A stretch of DNA of 64,000 bases from Burkholderia pyrrocinia (GTDB lineage: Bacteria > Pseudomonadota > Gammaproteobacteria > Burkholderiales > Burkholderiaceae): contig NZ_CP024903.1 in NCBI RefSeq assembly GCF_003330765.1, forward strand, positions 620,001 through 684,000, in the 5' to 3' direction. The notes below the pieces were generated by a model. The model worked only from the letters and a program-made list of their open reading frames with translations. It searched no databases and was not told where the DNA came from. Positions 35,837 to 43,509 of the stretch are shown here, in pieces; within the stretch, counting starts at the first letter, position 1, and the number at the start of each line of letters is the position of its first letter. The translations under genes and the position numbers were made by a program.

Positions 35837-37162
35837 GTGACAACCACTCTCGAACAACTGCAGGCCGGACAACTGTCGGGCGCACGGCAACTCAAGCTCG
35901 CATGTGGGTTGGCCGAATTTCCGCGCGAGATCTTCGATCTTGCCGACACGCTCGAAGTGCTCGACCTGACCGGCAATGCGCTGTCCGCACTGCCGGACGA
36001 CCTGCCGCGACTGTATCGCCTGCGCATCCTGTTCGCGTCCGGCAACTGCTTCACCGAGTTCCCTGAGGCGCTCGGCGCATGTCCGCAACTCGACATGATC
36101 GGCTTCAAGGCGAACCGGATTCGCACGGTACCGCGCGGCGCGCTGCCGCGCGCGCTGCGCTGGCTGATTCTCACCGACAACGACATCGATGCGCTGCCCG
36201 CCGACATCGGCGACTGTTCGCGGTTGCAGAAGCTCATGCTCGCCGGCAACCGGTTGCGCGCGCTGCCTGCTGAAATGGCCGCATGCCGCGCGCTTGAACT
36301 GGTGCGCGTGTCGGCGAACCGGCTGGATGCGTTGCCCGACTGGCTGCTGCACCTGCCGCGCCTCGCATGGCTCGCGTACGCCGGTAATCCGTTCAGTGCC
36401 GCGCCCGAGGCCGCGGCGTCGGCCGGGTCTGCGGTCACGGACGTCGACTGGGCATCGCTTTCATGCGAGCAGAAGCTGGGCGAAGGCGCGTCGGGCGTCA
36501 TTTACCGTGCGCAATGGCGCGCGAACGATGGCCCGCCACGGGCGGTCGCGGTCAAGCTGTTCAAGGGCGCGGTGACGAGCGATGGCCTGCCCGATTGCGA
36601 AATGGCGGCGTGCCTGCACGCCGGCAGTCACCCGAACATGATCCCGGTGATCGGCAAGGTGCGCGGGCATCCGGACGGCACGCACGGCCTCGTGATGGAA
36701 CTGGTCGATCCTGCGCTCGCGAATCTCGCCGGGCCGCCGAGCTTCGCGTCCTGCACGCGCGACGTGTATGCGGCCGACGCCAGATTCGAGCCGGCGGCAG
36801 CGGTGCGGATCGCGCATGGCATCGCGTCGGTCGCAGGCCATCTGCACACACGCGGCATCATGCATGGCGACCTGTATGCGCACAACATCCTGCACGACGG
36901 CGAAGGCGGCGCGTTGCTCGGCGATTTCGGTGCGGCGTCGCTCTACGACGTGAACGACGGCATGCACGGCGCCCGGTTCGAACGGCTCGAGGTACGGGCG
37001 TTCGGCTATCTGCTCGGCGAGTTGCTCGAGCGATGCGAACCGCGCACGTGGACCGGCAGGAACGCGCTCGATGCGCTGGCGGCGGCGTGTTTGAGCGAGG
37101 ACGTCGACGCCCGGCCGTCGTTCGACGAGATCACGGCGGCGCTGGCCGCGCACCAGCCCTGA
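35837..37162 (+). CDS. Leucine-rich-repeat protein kinase
   Basis: A 441-aa protein with a GTG start at 35837. Residues about 1-195 hold seven to eight leucine-rich repeats of the LxxLxLxxNxLxxLP type (LEVLDLTGNALSALPDDL, LQKLMLAGNRLRALPAEM). From about 210 a eukaryote-like kinase domain follows: glycine loop LGEGASGVIYRAQW, AVAVKLFK (Lys), MHGDLYAHNIL (catalytic Asp and Asn) and GDFGAA (Mg-binding Asp). All key catalytic residues are present, so it should be active. No membrane segment or signal peptide. The target is unknown; LRRs presumably recognise a partner. Confidence 0.9.
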   Translation: MTTTLEQLQAGQLSGARQLKLACGLAEFPREIFDLADTLEVLDLTGNALSALPDDLPRLYRLRILFASGNCFTEFPEALGACPQLDMIGFKANRIRTVPRGALPRALRWLILTDNDIDALPADIGDCSRLQKLMLAGNRLRALPAEMAACRALELVRVSANRLDALPDWLLHLPRLAWLAYAGNPFSAAPEAAASAGSAVTDVDWASLSCEQKLGEGASGVIYRAQWRANDGPPRAVAVKLFKGAVTSDGLPDCEMAACLHAGSHPNMIPVIGKVRGHPDGTHGLVMELVDPALANLAGPPSFASCTRDVYAADARFEPAAAVRIAHGIASVAGHLHTRGIMHGDLYAHNILHDGEGGALLGDFGAASLYDVNDGMHGARFERLEVRAFGYLLGELLERCEPRTWTGRNALDALAAACLSEDVDARPSFDEITAALAAHQP

Positions 37163-37201
37163 CGGCATCGCGCCGCAGGGCCGTGCTCCGGATTGCGCCG
37201 C

Positions 37202-37345
37202 TTATGCTTGCCGCGCAGTCAGCAGCTTGATCCCGAGCCCGACGAACAGCAGCCCGCTGGCGCGCTTGAGCACACGCACCGCACGACTCATGCCGAAGCC
37301 GCGATGGAACCGGCGCACGCCGGCCGAATAGACGCTGTGAACGAC
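37202..37345 (-). pseudogene. Remnant of a LysE/RhtB-family exporter C-terminus
   Basis: The minus-strand frame ends with RVLKRASGLLFVGLGIKLL, which matches the last helix of LysE-type amino-acid exporters. The upstream part turns into non-coding-like sequence within about 45 codons, and the other 150 or so residues are absent. It is probably a 5-prime-truncated relic. Confidence 0.5.
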
Positions 37346-37371
37346 CCGAATCCGCCGGAACCGGGCCGGCG

Positions 37372-37545
37372 TCAGCGCGCGTCGCGCATGCAGTACGCGG
37401 GGATCGGGGGCGGCGTATCGATCGCAGCCGGCCGTGTCATCCACGCGATCCACGCGGCCCATAACCCGCAGACGATCAGCACGGCGATATTCAGCGGCGT
37501 CCGGTAGCGGACGATCAGGTCGGCCAGCGGCGGGCAGTTTTTCAT
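37372..37545 (-). CDS. Small single-pass membrane protein of the copper cluster
   Basis: A 57-aa protein from ATG 37545 with AAGGAG seven bases upstream. One clear transmembrane helix (PLNIAVLIVCGLWAAWIAWM, about 16-35) and a short proline-rich tail. It follows the PCuAC gene by 32 bases on the same strand and is likely co-transcribed. Function unknown; a link to copper delivery is inferred from position. Confidence 0.65.
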   Translation of the reverse strand: MKNCPPLADLIVRYRTPLNIAVLIVCGLWAAWIAWMTRPAAIDTPPPIPAYCMRDAR

Positions 37546-37577
37546 GTTCGACTCCTTCGATCGTGGCGCATACGGCG

Positions 37578-38024
37578 TTACTGGCCGGTGTACGTCGGCG
37601 CCTTGGCGTCGCAGGTCACGGACACCGTCGAGCCGTCCGCGAAATGCAGCCGGAACGGCACCTTCGCACCGGGCGCGACGGCCTGGCGCGGTTGCTCCAG
37701 CATCACGTGATAGCTTTTCGGCTTGAACGTGACCGTGCCGTGCGCGGGCACCTCGACCGCATCGACGTGAACCATCTTCGCGGTGCTGCCGTTCGTCTGC
37801 GTTTGATGCAGCATCGCCATCCCGAACGCGGGCGTATCGATGCCCGTGAGCGTGACGGGCGCGTCGCCGTCGTTCTTCAGCGTGAAGTAACCGGACGACG
37901 GGACCGTCGAAGGCATTGCGCGGATCCAGCAGTTTTCTGCGTGAACGACCGGTGCGGCGAACGTAGCGGGGGCTTGCAGCGCCAGCAGTGCGAACATCAG
38001 GCTGATTGGAATTGAGCGTTTCAT
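37578..38024 (-). CDS. Periplasmic copper chaperone PCu(A)C
   Basis: A 148-aa protein with signal peptide (ISLMFALLALQAPATFA). The PCuAC copper site H(M)x10Mx21HxM is visible as MLHQTQTNGSTAKM with the later YHVML. The family block GYFTLKNDGDAPVTLTGI is also present. It carries Cu(I) to the CuA site of cytochrome oxidase or buffers periplasmic copper. It lies downstream of copC in a leftward group. Confidence 0.93.
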   Translation of the reverse strand: MKRSIPISLMFALLALQAPATFAAPVVHAENCWIRAMPSTVPSSGYFTLKNDGDAPVTLTGIDTPAFGMAMLHQTQTNGSTAKMVHVDAVEVPAHGTVTFKPKSYHVMLEQPRQAVAPGAKVPFRLHFADGSTVSVTCDAKAPTYTGQ

Positions 38025-38107
38025 GGTTCGTTATCCTTATAGGGTGTGCTGCGGAGAGCATCGGTGGCGATGCAATCGGCGCGGAACGCCGATGCACATC
38101 GCGTGCG

Positions 38108-38473
38108 TCACTTCAGCGTGAACGTATAGCGGCCTTGCGTGCGATGGCCGTCGCTGGCCACCGCGATCCACGCGACCGTGTACGTGCCGGTCGTCAGGCT
38201 GGCCAGCGCGACGTGCATCTGCTTCCGGTTGCCGGCGTCGACGGCCGATTTCCCGTCGGCGACCGACTGCCCGTGGCTGTCGGTGACGGCGATCGAGCTG
38301 AAGGCAGGCTCGAGCGCTTCGCTGAAGTCGATCGTGACCGCGTGCGGCGCGGCCGAAAGCGTGGCGTTGGCAGCCGGTTCCTGTGTCTTCGGGAGCGCAT
38401 GTGCGTGGGCGGCCTGGATGACGACGAAGCCGAGTGCGGCGAGTGCGCCGCGAACGAAAGTGATGGTTTTCAT
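38108..38473 (-). CDS. copC: Copper resistance protein CopC
   Basis: A 121-aa protein from ATG 38473, at the start of the signal peptide (FVRGALAALGFVVIQAAHA). Mature N-terminus HALPKTQEPAANATLSAAP carries the conserved His1, and the later strands VTIDFSEALEPAFSS, VDAGNRKQMHVALASL and YTVAWIAVASDGHRTQGRYTFTL are those of CopC (Cu(II) site with Asp and His). CopD, the usual partner, is not present next to it. Confidence 0.93.
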   Translation of the reverse strand: MKTITFVRGALAALGFVVIQAAHAHALPKTQEPAANATLSAAPHAVTIDFSEALEPAFSSIAVTDSHGQSVADGKSAVDAGNRKQMHVALASLTTGTYTVAWIAVASDGHRTQGRYTFTLK

Positions 38474-38672
38474 GACTGGATGTGCGAGTGGCGAATCGGA
38501 TGGAGAAACACGGATTCGACGGACGGATGCGCGCGCGGCCAACCGCGCGCGGCACGACGCCGCGCGCAACACGGCGGGGCATGATCGTCCTTCGAAACGT
38601 GACACGTCACGCACGCCGGCGGCGTGCGCGGACCACGCGATGCGCTACGGCATCACGCGTGACGACGACGGT

Positions 38673-39050
38673 TCAGGACGCGAACGGAGGGGCGCGCGGT
38701 TGCGCGGCCGTGAGCGGCAGCGCGCGGCGCAGGCTTTCGAAGCGGGTGGCTTCGCGGTGCTGGATGACGCGCACGTTGGCCGCGAACGTCAGTTCGGGCG
38801 CGGGCAGTGCGGGCGTATGGGCAAGCAGGCTGCAATAGCCGCATGCGTGGAGGTGGGCCTGCAGGCTTTTCGACGATGGATCGGCCGCGTGGTCGGCGGC
38901 AGCCGGCGCGGCCGTGCAGTAGCCGGCCAGCAGCGCATCGACGCGCCCTTGCGTAGTCAGCGCCTGCGAGATCGTCGGCGCGAGCGCCGTCATCAGGATG
39001 GCGAGCATCCCGATCAGACTGCCGATCTTCCGGAGACGACGACTCAGCAT
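38673..39050 (-). CDS. DUF2946-family membrane protein of the copper cluster
   Basis: A 125-aa protein from ATG 39050. N-terminal helix (IGSLIGMLAILMTALAPTISQAL), then a loop with HLHACGYCSLLAH, the His/Cys motif typical of DUF2946 proteins found beside copper genes. It probably binds copper at the membrane surface. It is first in the leftward group, 200 bases ahead of copC; a GC-rich hairpin lies between them. Confidence 0.82.
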   Translation of the reverse strand: MLSRRLRKIGSLIGMLAILMTALAPTISQALTTQGRVDALLAGYCTAAPAAADHAADPSSKSLQAHLHACGYCSLLAHTPALPAPELTFAANVRVIQHREATRFESLRRALPLTAAQPRAPPFAS

Positions 39051-39132
39051 GCGATGCGCGGCGGCGTGTGGACGATGATGGAGCGGATTATGCCACGCAC
39101 GTCGCGACGCGGGCATGCGGCGTTGCGGCACG

Positions 39133-39627
39133 CTATGCGTGCTTCGCCAGATATTTCGTGATCAGCATCATCTGCGCGGCCCAGCCCTGATCGTTCATCT
39201 CGCGCGCCTTCGCGCGGCGCGCTTCGATCAACTGGTCGAAACCCGTTTCGGTGACCGTGAGCAGCGTGCCGCCGGCCTGTGCGGCGAGCGCGAACGTGAC
39301 GAGCGTCATCGGCTCGGACGTGTAATCGAAATTCGGGTCGATCGCGAACGGATGCCAGCGAAACGAGAACAGTTGCTTCGGCTCGACGCGATCGACGACG
39401 ATCTCGAACACAGTGCCCGCATAGGGCTCCTGTGCCTTGGCGACGTCGTCGTCGACGCGCGTCGGCGTGATGCGGCCGAACAGCGGCTGGCCGGCCGCGA
39501 ACGGCCCGTCGAACGTGACGCCGAACCACAGGCCGAATTCGCCGGAATTGCTGACCGCTTCCCAGACGCGGTCTGGCGGCGCCGCGAGCAGGGTCTGTTT
39601 TTCGATGCGATCGGTTTGCGGGGTCAT
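39133..39627 (-). CDS. SRPBCC/AHSA1-domain protein
   Basis: A 164-aa protein from ATG 39627 with GGAG six bases upstream. START-like fold: KQTLLAAPPDRVWEAVSNSGEFGLWFGVTF at the start, KQLFSFRWHPFAID in the middle, and the C-terminal long helix GFDQLIEARRAKAREMNDQGWAAQM. Typical of activator-of-Hsp90-like ligand-binding proteins. Ligand unknown. Confidence 0.9.
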   Translation of the reverse strand: MTPQTDRIEKQTLLAAPPDRVWEAVSNSGEFGLWFGVTFDGPFAAGQPLFGRITPTRVDDDVAKAQEPYAGTVFEIVVDRVEPKQLFSFRWHPFAIDPNFDYTSEPMTLVTFALAAQAGGTLLTVTETGFDQLIEARRAKAREMNDQGWAAQMMLITKYLAKHA

Positions 39628-39683
39628 GACGTTCTCCATGCAGGATCAACCGTTGCAGGACGGCGCGCGACCGCGCGCCGTGT

Positions 39684-39986
39684 CTAGTCGAGCATGACCG
39701 CATCGGGTACGTCGAGCACGAGGTCCGACGTCGCGACGGCCACGCACGGCAGCGTATAGCCGTCGGCCTTTTCCTCGCGGCTCAGCCCAGGCCATTCGAT
39801 CGTGTAGCGTACGCTGCCGCTGACGATCCGGCAAAGGCAACTGCGGCACGTGCCGTTGCGGCACGAGCGCGGTAGCGACACGCGCGCGAACGCGGCGGCC
39901 TCGAGCAGCGTCAGCGAATCGGGCGCATCGAAGCTTGCGCCGAGCGGCTCGATGCGCACGAGAGGAGGGTGTTCTGGATCGGTCAT
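39684..39986 (-). CDS. 2Fe-2S plant-type ferredoxin
   Basis: A 100-aa ferredoxin. Cluster ligands are SCRNGTCRSCLCRI and the later LPCVAVA Cys, in the CxxxxCxxC...C order. No redox partner is adjacent. It ends 45 bases before the SRPBCC gene start on the same strand. Confidence 0.9.
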   Translation of the reverse strand: MTDPEHPPLVRIEPLGASFDAPDSLTLLEAAAFARVSLPRSCRNGTCRSCLCRIVSGSVRYTIEWPGLSREEKADGYTLPCVAVATSDLVLDVPDAVMLD

Positions 39987-40067
39987 GGCTGAAGCGGGCG
40001 GCGGTTCGACGGCAACGCGGCAAGCATACCCGAAGCCGCCAGCCGCTGGGCCTGCCGGCCGCTGGCG

Positions 40068-41972
40068 TCAGTGCCGGCGCAGGTACCGGTACACGGTATT
40101 GCGCGCGAGACCGAGTTCGCGCGCGGCCGCCGATACGTTGCCGCCATGCCGCGCGAGCACGGCGTCGATCACCGCGGCCTGGTGGTTTTGCAGCGTTGTC
40201 CCTTCGCGCGTGTCGGCCGATGCGGCCGGTGTTGTTGCGGCCGGCGCGGCCGGTGCGCCGTCGCAGTCGAGCCAGAAATCGTCGGGCAAATGGGCGAGCG
40301 CGATTTCGTCTTCGTCTTCGGCGAGCATGCCGGCCGTGCGCAGCACGTTGGTCATTTGTCGAAGGTTGCCGGGCCAGCGGTGTCGCGCGAACGCGTCGAG
40401 CACGTCGGCCGCGAGGCGGCGCGGCATCGGCTCGCTGCGGGCGAGCCGCGCGAGAATCCGGTCGACGAGTGCGGGCAGGTCGGTGCGCGCGGCGAGCGCC
40501 GGCAGCGTGACCGCGAGCCCGTTGATCCGGTAAAACAGGTCTTCGCGGAACGTGCCTTCCGCGATCATCGCGCGCAGGTTGCGATGGGTCGCGCAGACCA
40601 CGCGCACGTCGACCGGCACCGCGCGCGCGCCGCCGAGCGGCATCACCGCGCGCTCCTGCAGCACGCGCATCAGCCTGACCTGCTGCGCGAGCGGCATGTC
40701 GCCGATTTCGTCGAGAAACAGCGTGCCGCCGTCGGCCTGCACGATCTTGCCGGGGCTGCCGCGCTTGCGCGCGCCCGTGAATGCGCCGTCCTCATAGCCG
40801 AACAACTCGGCCTCGATCAGCGAATCGGGCAGCGCCGCGCAGTTGACCGCGACGAACGGGCCGTCCGCGCGCGGCGATGCCTGGTGCAGCGCACGGGCGA
40901 GCCATTCCTTGCCGGTGCCGGTCTGGCCGAGGATCAGCAGCGGCAGGTCGCGCCCGCGAATCTTCGCGACGCGCTCGAGCACGGCGGCCATACGCGCGTC
41001 GCCGGTGTCGAGCGTCGCGAACGTGATTACGTCGGGGTCGGGCGTACGCACGCGTGCGACTGGCGCGGGCGGGGTGACGGCGACGGCCGTCCGGTGCGCT
41101 TCCGCGAATTCGCAGCGTGCGAGCACGCGTACGCCGGTCGGCAGCGTGAGACGGAACGTCGCGCCGGGCGCCCGTGCCGCCTGCTGCGCGAGCTGGCCGA
41201 AGCGCATGCCGAACAGCGCGTCGCTGCCTTGATGTTGCAGCGCATCGAACGGCGCGCCGAGCTGGAATTGCGCGCTGCGGTTCGCGGCGATCAGCCCGCC
41301 GTCGGGGCCGAACGCGACGAGCCCGGCGAACAGCGAGTCGACGCATTCCTCGTGCGCGTGAAAGCGCAGCCGCAATGCTTCGGCGCACTGGTTCGCGAAC
41401 AGATGGTTCTCGATCAGTTGCGCGGACATCCGCACGAGTGCGAGCGTATGCGGGCTGGAGCCGCGCGGGTCGCCGCTGACGTCGAGCGTGCCGAGCGTGC
41501 GGCCGAACGGGTCGAAGATCGGCGCGCACGAGCAGGTGAGGATGTGGTTGGCCTGCAGGAAATGTTCGGCGCCGTGCACCGCGACGGCCTGGCCCGATGC
41601 GAGCGCGGTGCCGATCGCGTTGGTGCCGCGTGCGCCTTCGGCCCACGAGACGCCGGTGCACAGTGCGACGCGGTTGGCTTTCTCGATGAAGTCCGCGTCG
41701 CCGATGCTGTGCAGGATCACGCCGTCGGCGTCGGTCAGCAGCACGAGGCTTTGCGTATCGGCGATTTGCGCGTGGAGGTTTTCCATGACCGGGCGCGCGT
41801 GCGAGAACAGTGAGTGATTCGTGTCGAGCAGTTCGCGCAGCGCGATGCGCGACAGCGGCGAGAAATCCGGGCGCTCGTGTGCGCGCAGGCCGACCGCGGT
41901 CGAACGCGCATGCGCCTGCGCGAGCAGGTCGGTGCGACCCGCGGTGGCGGGCAGCACGAAGGATTGCGGCAT
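40068..41972 (-). CDS. AcoR-like sigma54-dependent transcriptional activator
   Basis: A 634-aa enhancer-binding protein. The N-terminal GAF region (SLVLLTDADGVILHSIGD, GVSWAEGARGTNAIGTAL) is that of the AcoR family. The AAA+ core has Walker A GQTGTGKE, GAFTGA (sigma54 contact), Walker B GGTLFLDEIGDM and the GNLRQM motif. A Fis-type helix-turn-helix ends the protein (NVSAAARELGLARNTVYRYLRR). It should activate RpoN promoters of an alcohol, acetoin or aromatic catabolic operon, but no such operon is next to it. AGGAG precedes the ATG. Its upstream DNA carries a hairpin-repeat array. Confidence 0.95.
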   Translation of the reverse strand: MPQSFVLPATAGRTDLLAQAHARSTAVGLRAHERPDFSPLSRIALRELLDTNHSLFSHARPVMENLHAQIADTQSLVLLTDADGVILHSIGDADFIEKANRVALCTGVSWAEGARGTNAIGTALASGQAVAVHGAEHFLQANHILTCSCAPIFDPFGRTLGTLDVSGDPRGSSPHTLALVRMSAQLIENHLFANQCAEALRLRFHAHEECVDSLFAGLVAFGPDGGLIAANRSAQFQLGAPFDALQHQGSDALFGMRFGQLAQQAARAPGATFRLTLPTGVRVLARCEFAEAHRTAVAVTPPAPVARVRTPDPDVITFATLDTGDARMAAVLERVAKIRGRDLPLLILGQTGTGKEWLARALHQASPRADGPFVAVNCAALPDSLIEAELFGYEDGAFTGARKRGSPGKIVQADGGTLFLDEIGDMPLAQQVRLMRVLQERAVMPLGGARAVPVDVRVVCATHRNLRAMIAEGTFREDLFYRINGLAVTLPALAARTDLPALVDRILARLARSEPMPRRLAADVLDAFARHRWPGNLRQMTNVLRTAGMLAEDEDEIALAHLPDDFWLDCDGAPAAPAATTPAASADTREGTTLQNHQAAVIDAVLARHGGNVSAAARELGLARNTVYRYLRRH

Positions 41973-41987
41973 GACTTGTCTCCTGTC

Positions 41988-42268
41988 GACCCGAGTTAGC
42001 GCTTTAGCGGTTACTCGGGTCCCATGCTTCGCGGTCGACCCGAGTTAGCGCTTTAGCGGTTATGTCGGACCGAGTTAGTGCTTTAGCACTTACTCGGACC
42101 CCATGCTTTGCATCGGGTCCCATGCTTCGCGGTCGACCCGAGTTAGCGCTTTAGCGGTTATGTCGACCCGAGTTAGTGCTTTAGCACTTACTCGGACCCC
42201 ATGCTTTGCATCGGGTCCCATGCTTCGCGGTCGACCCGGTTAGTGCTTCAGCACTCACTCGGGCCCCA
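41988..42268. repeat. Tandem array of palindromic extragenic elements
   Basis: Six copies of a hairpin unit of the form CCGAGTTAG(C/T)GCTTTAGC...TACTCGG start at about 41991, 42040, 42070, 42138, 42168 and 42236. Each can fold into an 11-12 bp stem with a TTTA loop. Units 42040-42137 and 42138-42235 form a near-perfect 98-bp higher-order tandem repeat. Spacer pieces CCCATGCTTCGCGGT and CCATGCTTTGCATCGGG also repeat. The array begins about 16 bases upstream of the AcoR-like start codon. It looks like a REP/BIME-type family; a degenerate single copy lies at 50691. Confidence 0.88.
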
Positions 42269-42549
42269 TGCGCCTCGATCGGCTACTTCCGTGCCCCGGT
42301 ACTTGCCGAAGCTTCATCGCCGAAACGATCTGCGGATTCCATGCGCCGCTTGCGGCGCACCATCGGTGCACGAGGCCGACCGTCCGGGTACGCATCATCA
42401 TACAAGCGCCGCGTGCGATATGCGACTGCGAACAAAATCCCCTTGCTTTTAAGCGCCCGCCTGCAATGATGGAAATGGAGCACGCACGCGCCGTGTTCCG
42501 CATTGCAACATGCATGCGACGCGACATGCATCCGTTCGGGAGACGGATC

Positions 42550-42741
42550 ATGGTTCGGACAGAACTGAGAGTCGTGCTGGCGGCCATCGCCACCTTCATC
42601 ATGCTGGGCGGCATTGCCGTGGCGATCCACGGGTTGCTGTTCGATCTGACCGATGCGGTGCGATACGGGGCGGCCGCGATCGCGGTGGGCGCCACGACGG
42701 CCGCGGTCGCGCTCAACGTCTGGCCCACCGATCCGCACTGA
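42550..42741 (+). CDS. Small two-helix membrane protein
   Basis: A 63-aa protein from ATG 42550 with a GGGAGA ribosome site. Two hydrophobic helices (LRVVLAAIATFIMLGGIAVAIHGLLF and YGAAAIAVGATTAAVAL). The open frame upstream has atypical codon use and is not included. No family recognised. Confidence 0.6.
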   Translation: MVRTELRVVLAAIATFIMLGGIAVAIHGLLFDLTDAVRYGAAAIAVGATTAAVALNVWPTDPH

Positions 42742-42980
42742 CGCCCGTTTCCGAAACGGTGCCGGATGTCGCTCTGATCAGATGAAATGCGCGTCGGAAC
42801 GACGCACACCGGAATATTTGTCTCCTGCGCGAAACCGTCTAAAGTGAAAGCAACCGGCATGCATCGTCCGCGCTATACCCCGCGGGCTGTGCCTCTGCTG
42901 GCGAGCCCGCGTACATTTCGTCCGGCCGGTAGCGGACGACGGACGCGGTCATTCGTTTTCTACCGGTCGAGGCGGCTTCC

Positions 42981-43268
42981 ATGCAGATCCATTTCACGAA
43001 CGAGAAGCCTGAGTATTCGGGGCGCGACCTGATGCTTGAGTTCACGGCGTTGGTCAATGGCGAGCGCGTCCAATGTCAGATCACCGCCGAGGCGCTGGAA
43101 GACCACTTCGGCGCGGCATCGCCGCGCTTCGAGGATATGGTCGGCGCATTCGACCAGCACCGCGAGCGTATCGAGGCGGCCACCCGGCGCCTGCTGTCGG
43201 AGACGCGCGCGCAATGCGTGACGCTGCGCAGCGGTTACGTGCGCTTCTACGAGGCCAACTGGCGCTGA
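42981..43268 (+). CDS. DUF1488 domain protein
   Basis: A 95-aa protein. MQIHFTNEKPEYSGRDLMLEF, VNGERVQCQITAEALEDHFG and the ending RSGYVRFYEANW match the DUF1488 family. Cytoplasmic; function unknown. Stand-alone gene. Confidence 0.88.
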   Translation: MQIHFTNEKPEYSGRDLMLEFTALVNGERVQCQITAEALEDHFGAASPRFEDMVGAFDQHRERIEAATRRLLSETRAQCVTLRSGYVRFYEANWR

Positions 43269-43453
43269 CGAAACGACGCTCGTCTTGCGGCGCGCATCGC
43301 GGGCGGTGCGCACGCGAAGACGTTGCCATCTACGCAATGCCGTTCGGCGGGGCCGCGCGGCATTTTCGTATGCGTGCCGTGCCGGATCGTTCGTGTGCCG
43401 GCATGATCAGGCGCGTCGATTCGTCAGGATCGCAGACGAAATCGTGCGAAATC

Positions 43454-43478
43454 AAAAACGCCACCCGAAGGTGGCGTT
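43454..43478 (-). terminator. Rho-independent terminator of the purine permease gene
   Basis: Stem AACGCCACC/GGTGGCGTT with a 4-base loop. On the minus strand it is followed by a T-run (GTTTTTGATTT), as expected for the leftward permease that stops at 43510. Confidence 0.88.
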
Positions 43479-43509
43479 GCTCATCGTGCGGCGCAGCGAT
43501 GCGCCTCGG

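Noticed and set aside
38530..38551. GC-only 9-bp hairpin between the DUF2946 gene and copC
   Set aside because: No T-tract on either strand and sequence this GC-rich forms such stems by chance.
41988..42268. CRISPR array
   Set aside because: Repeats are palindromic and overlapping with repeated spacers, there are no unique spacers, and no cas genes are present.
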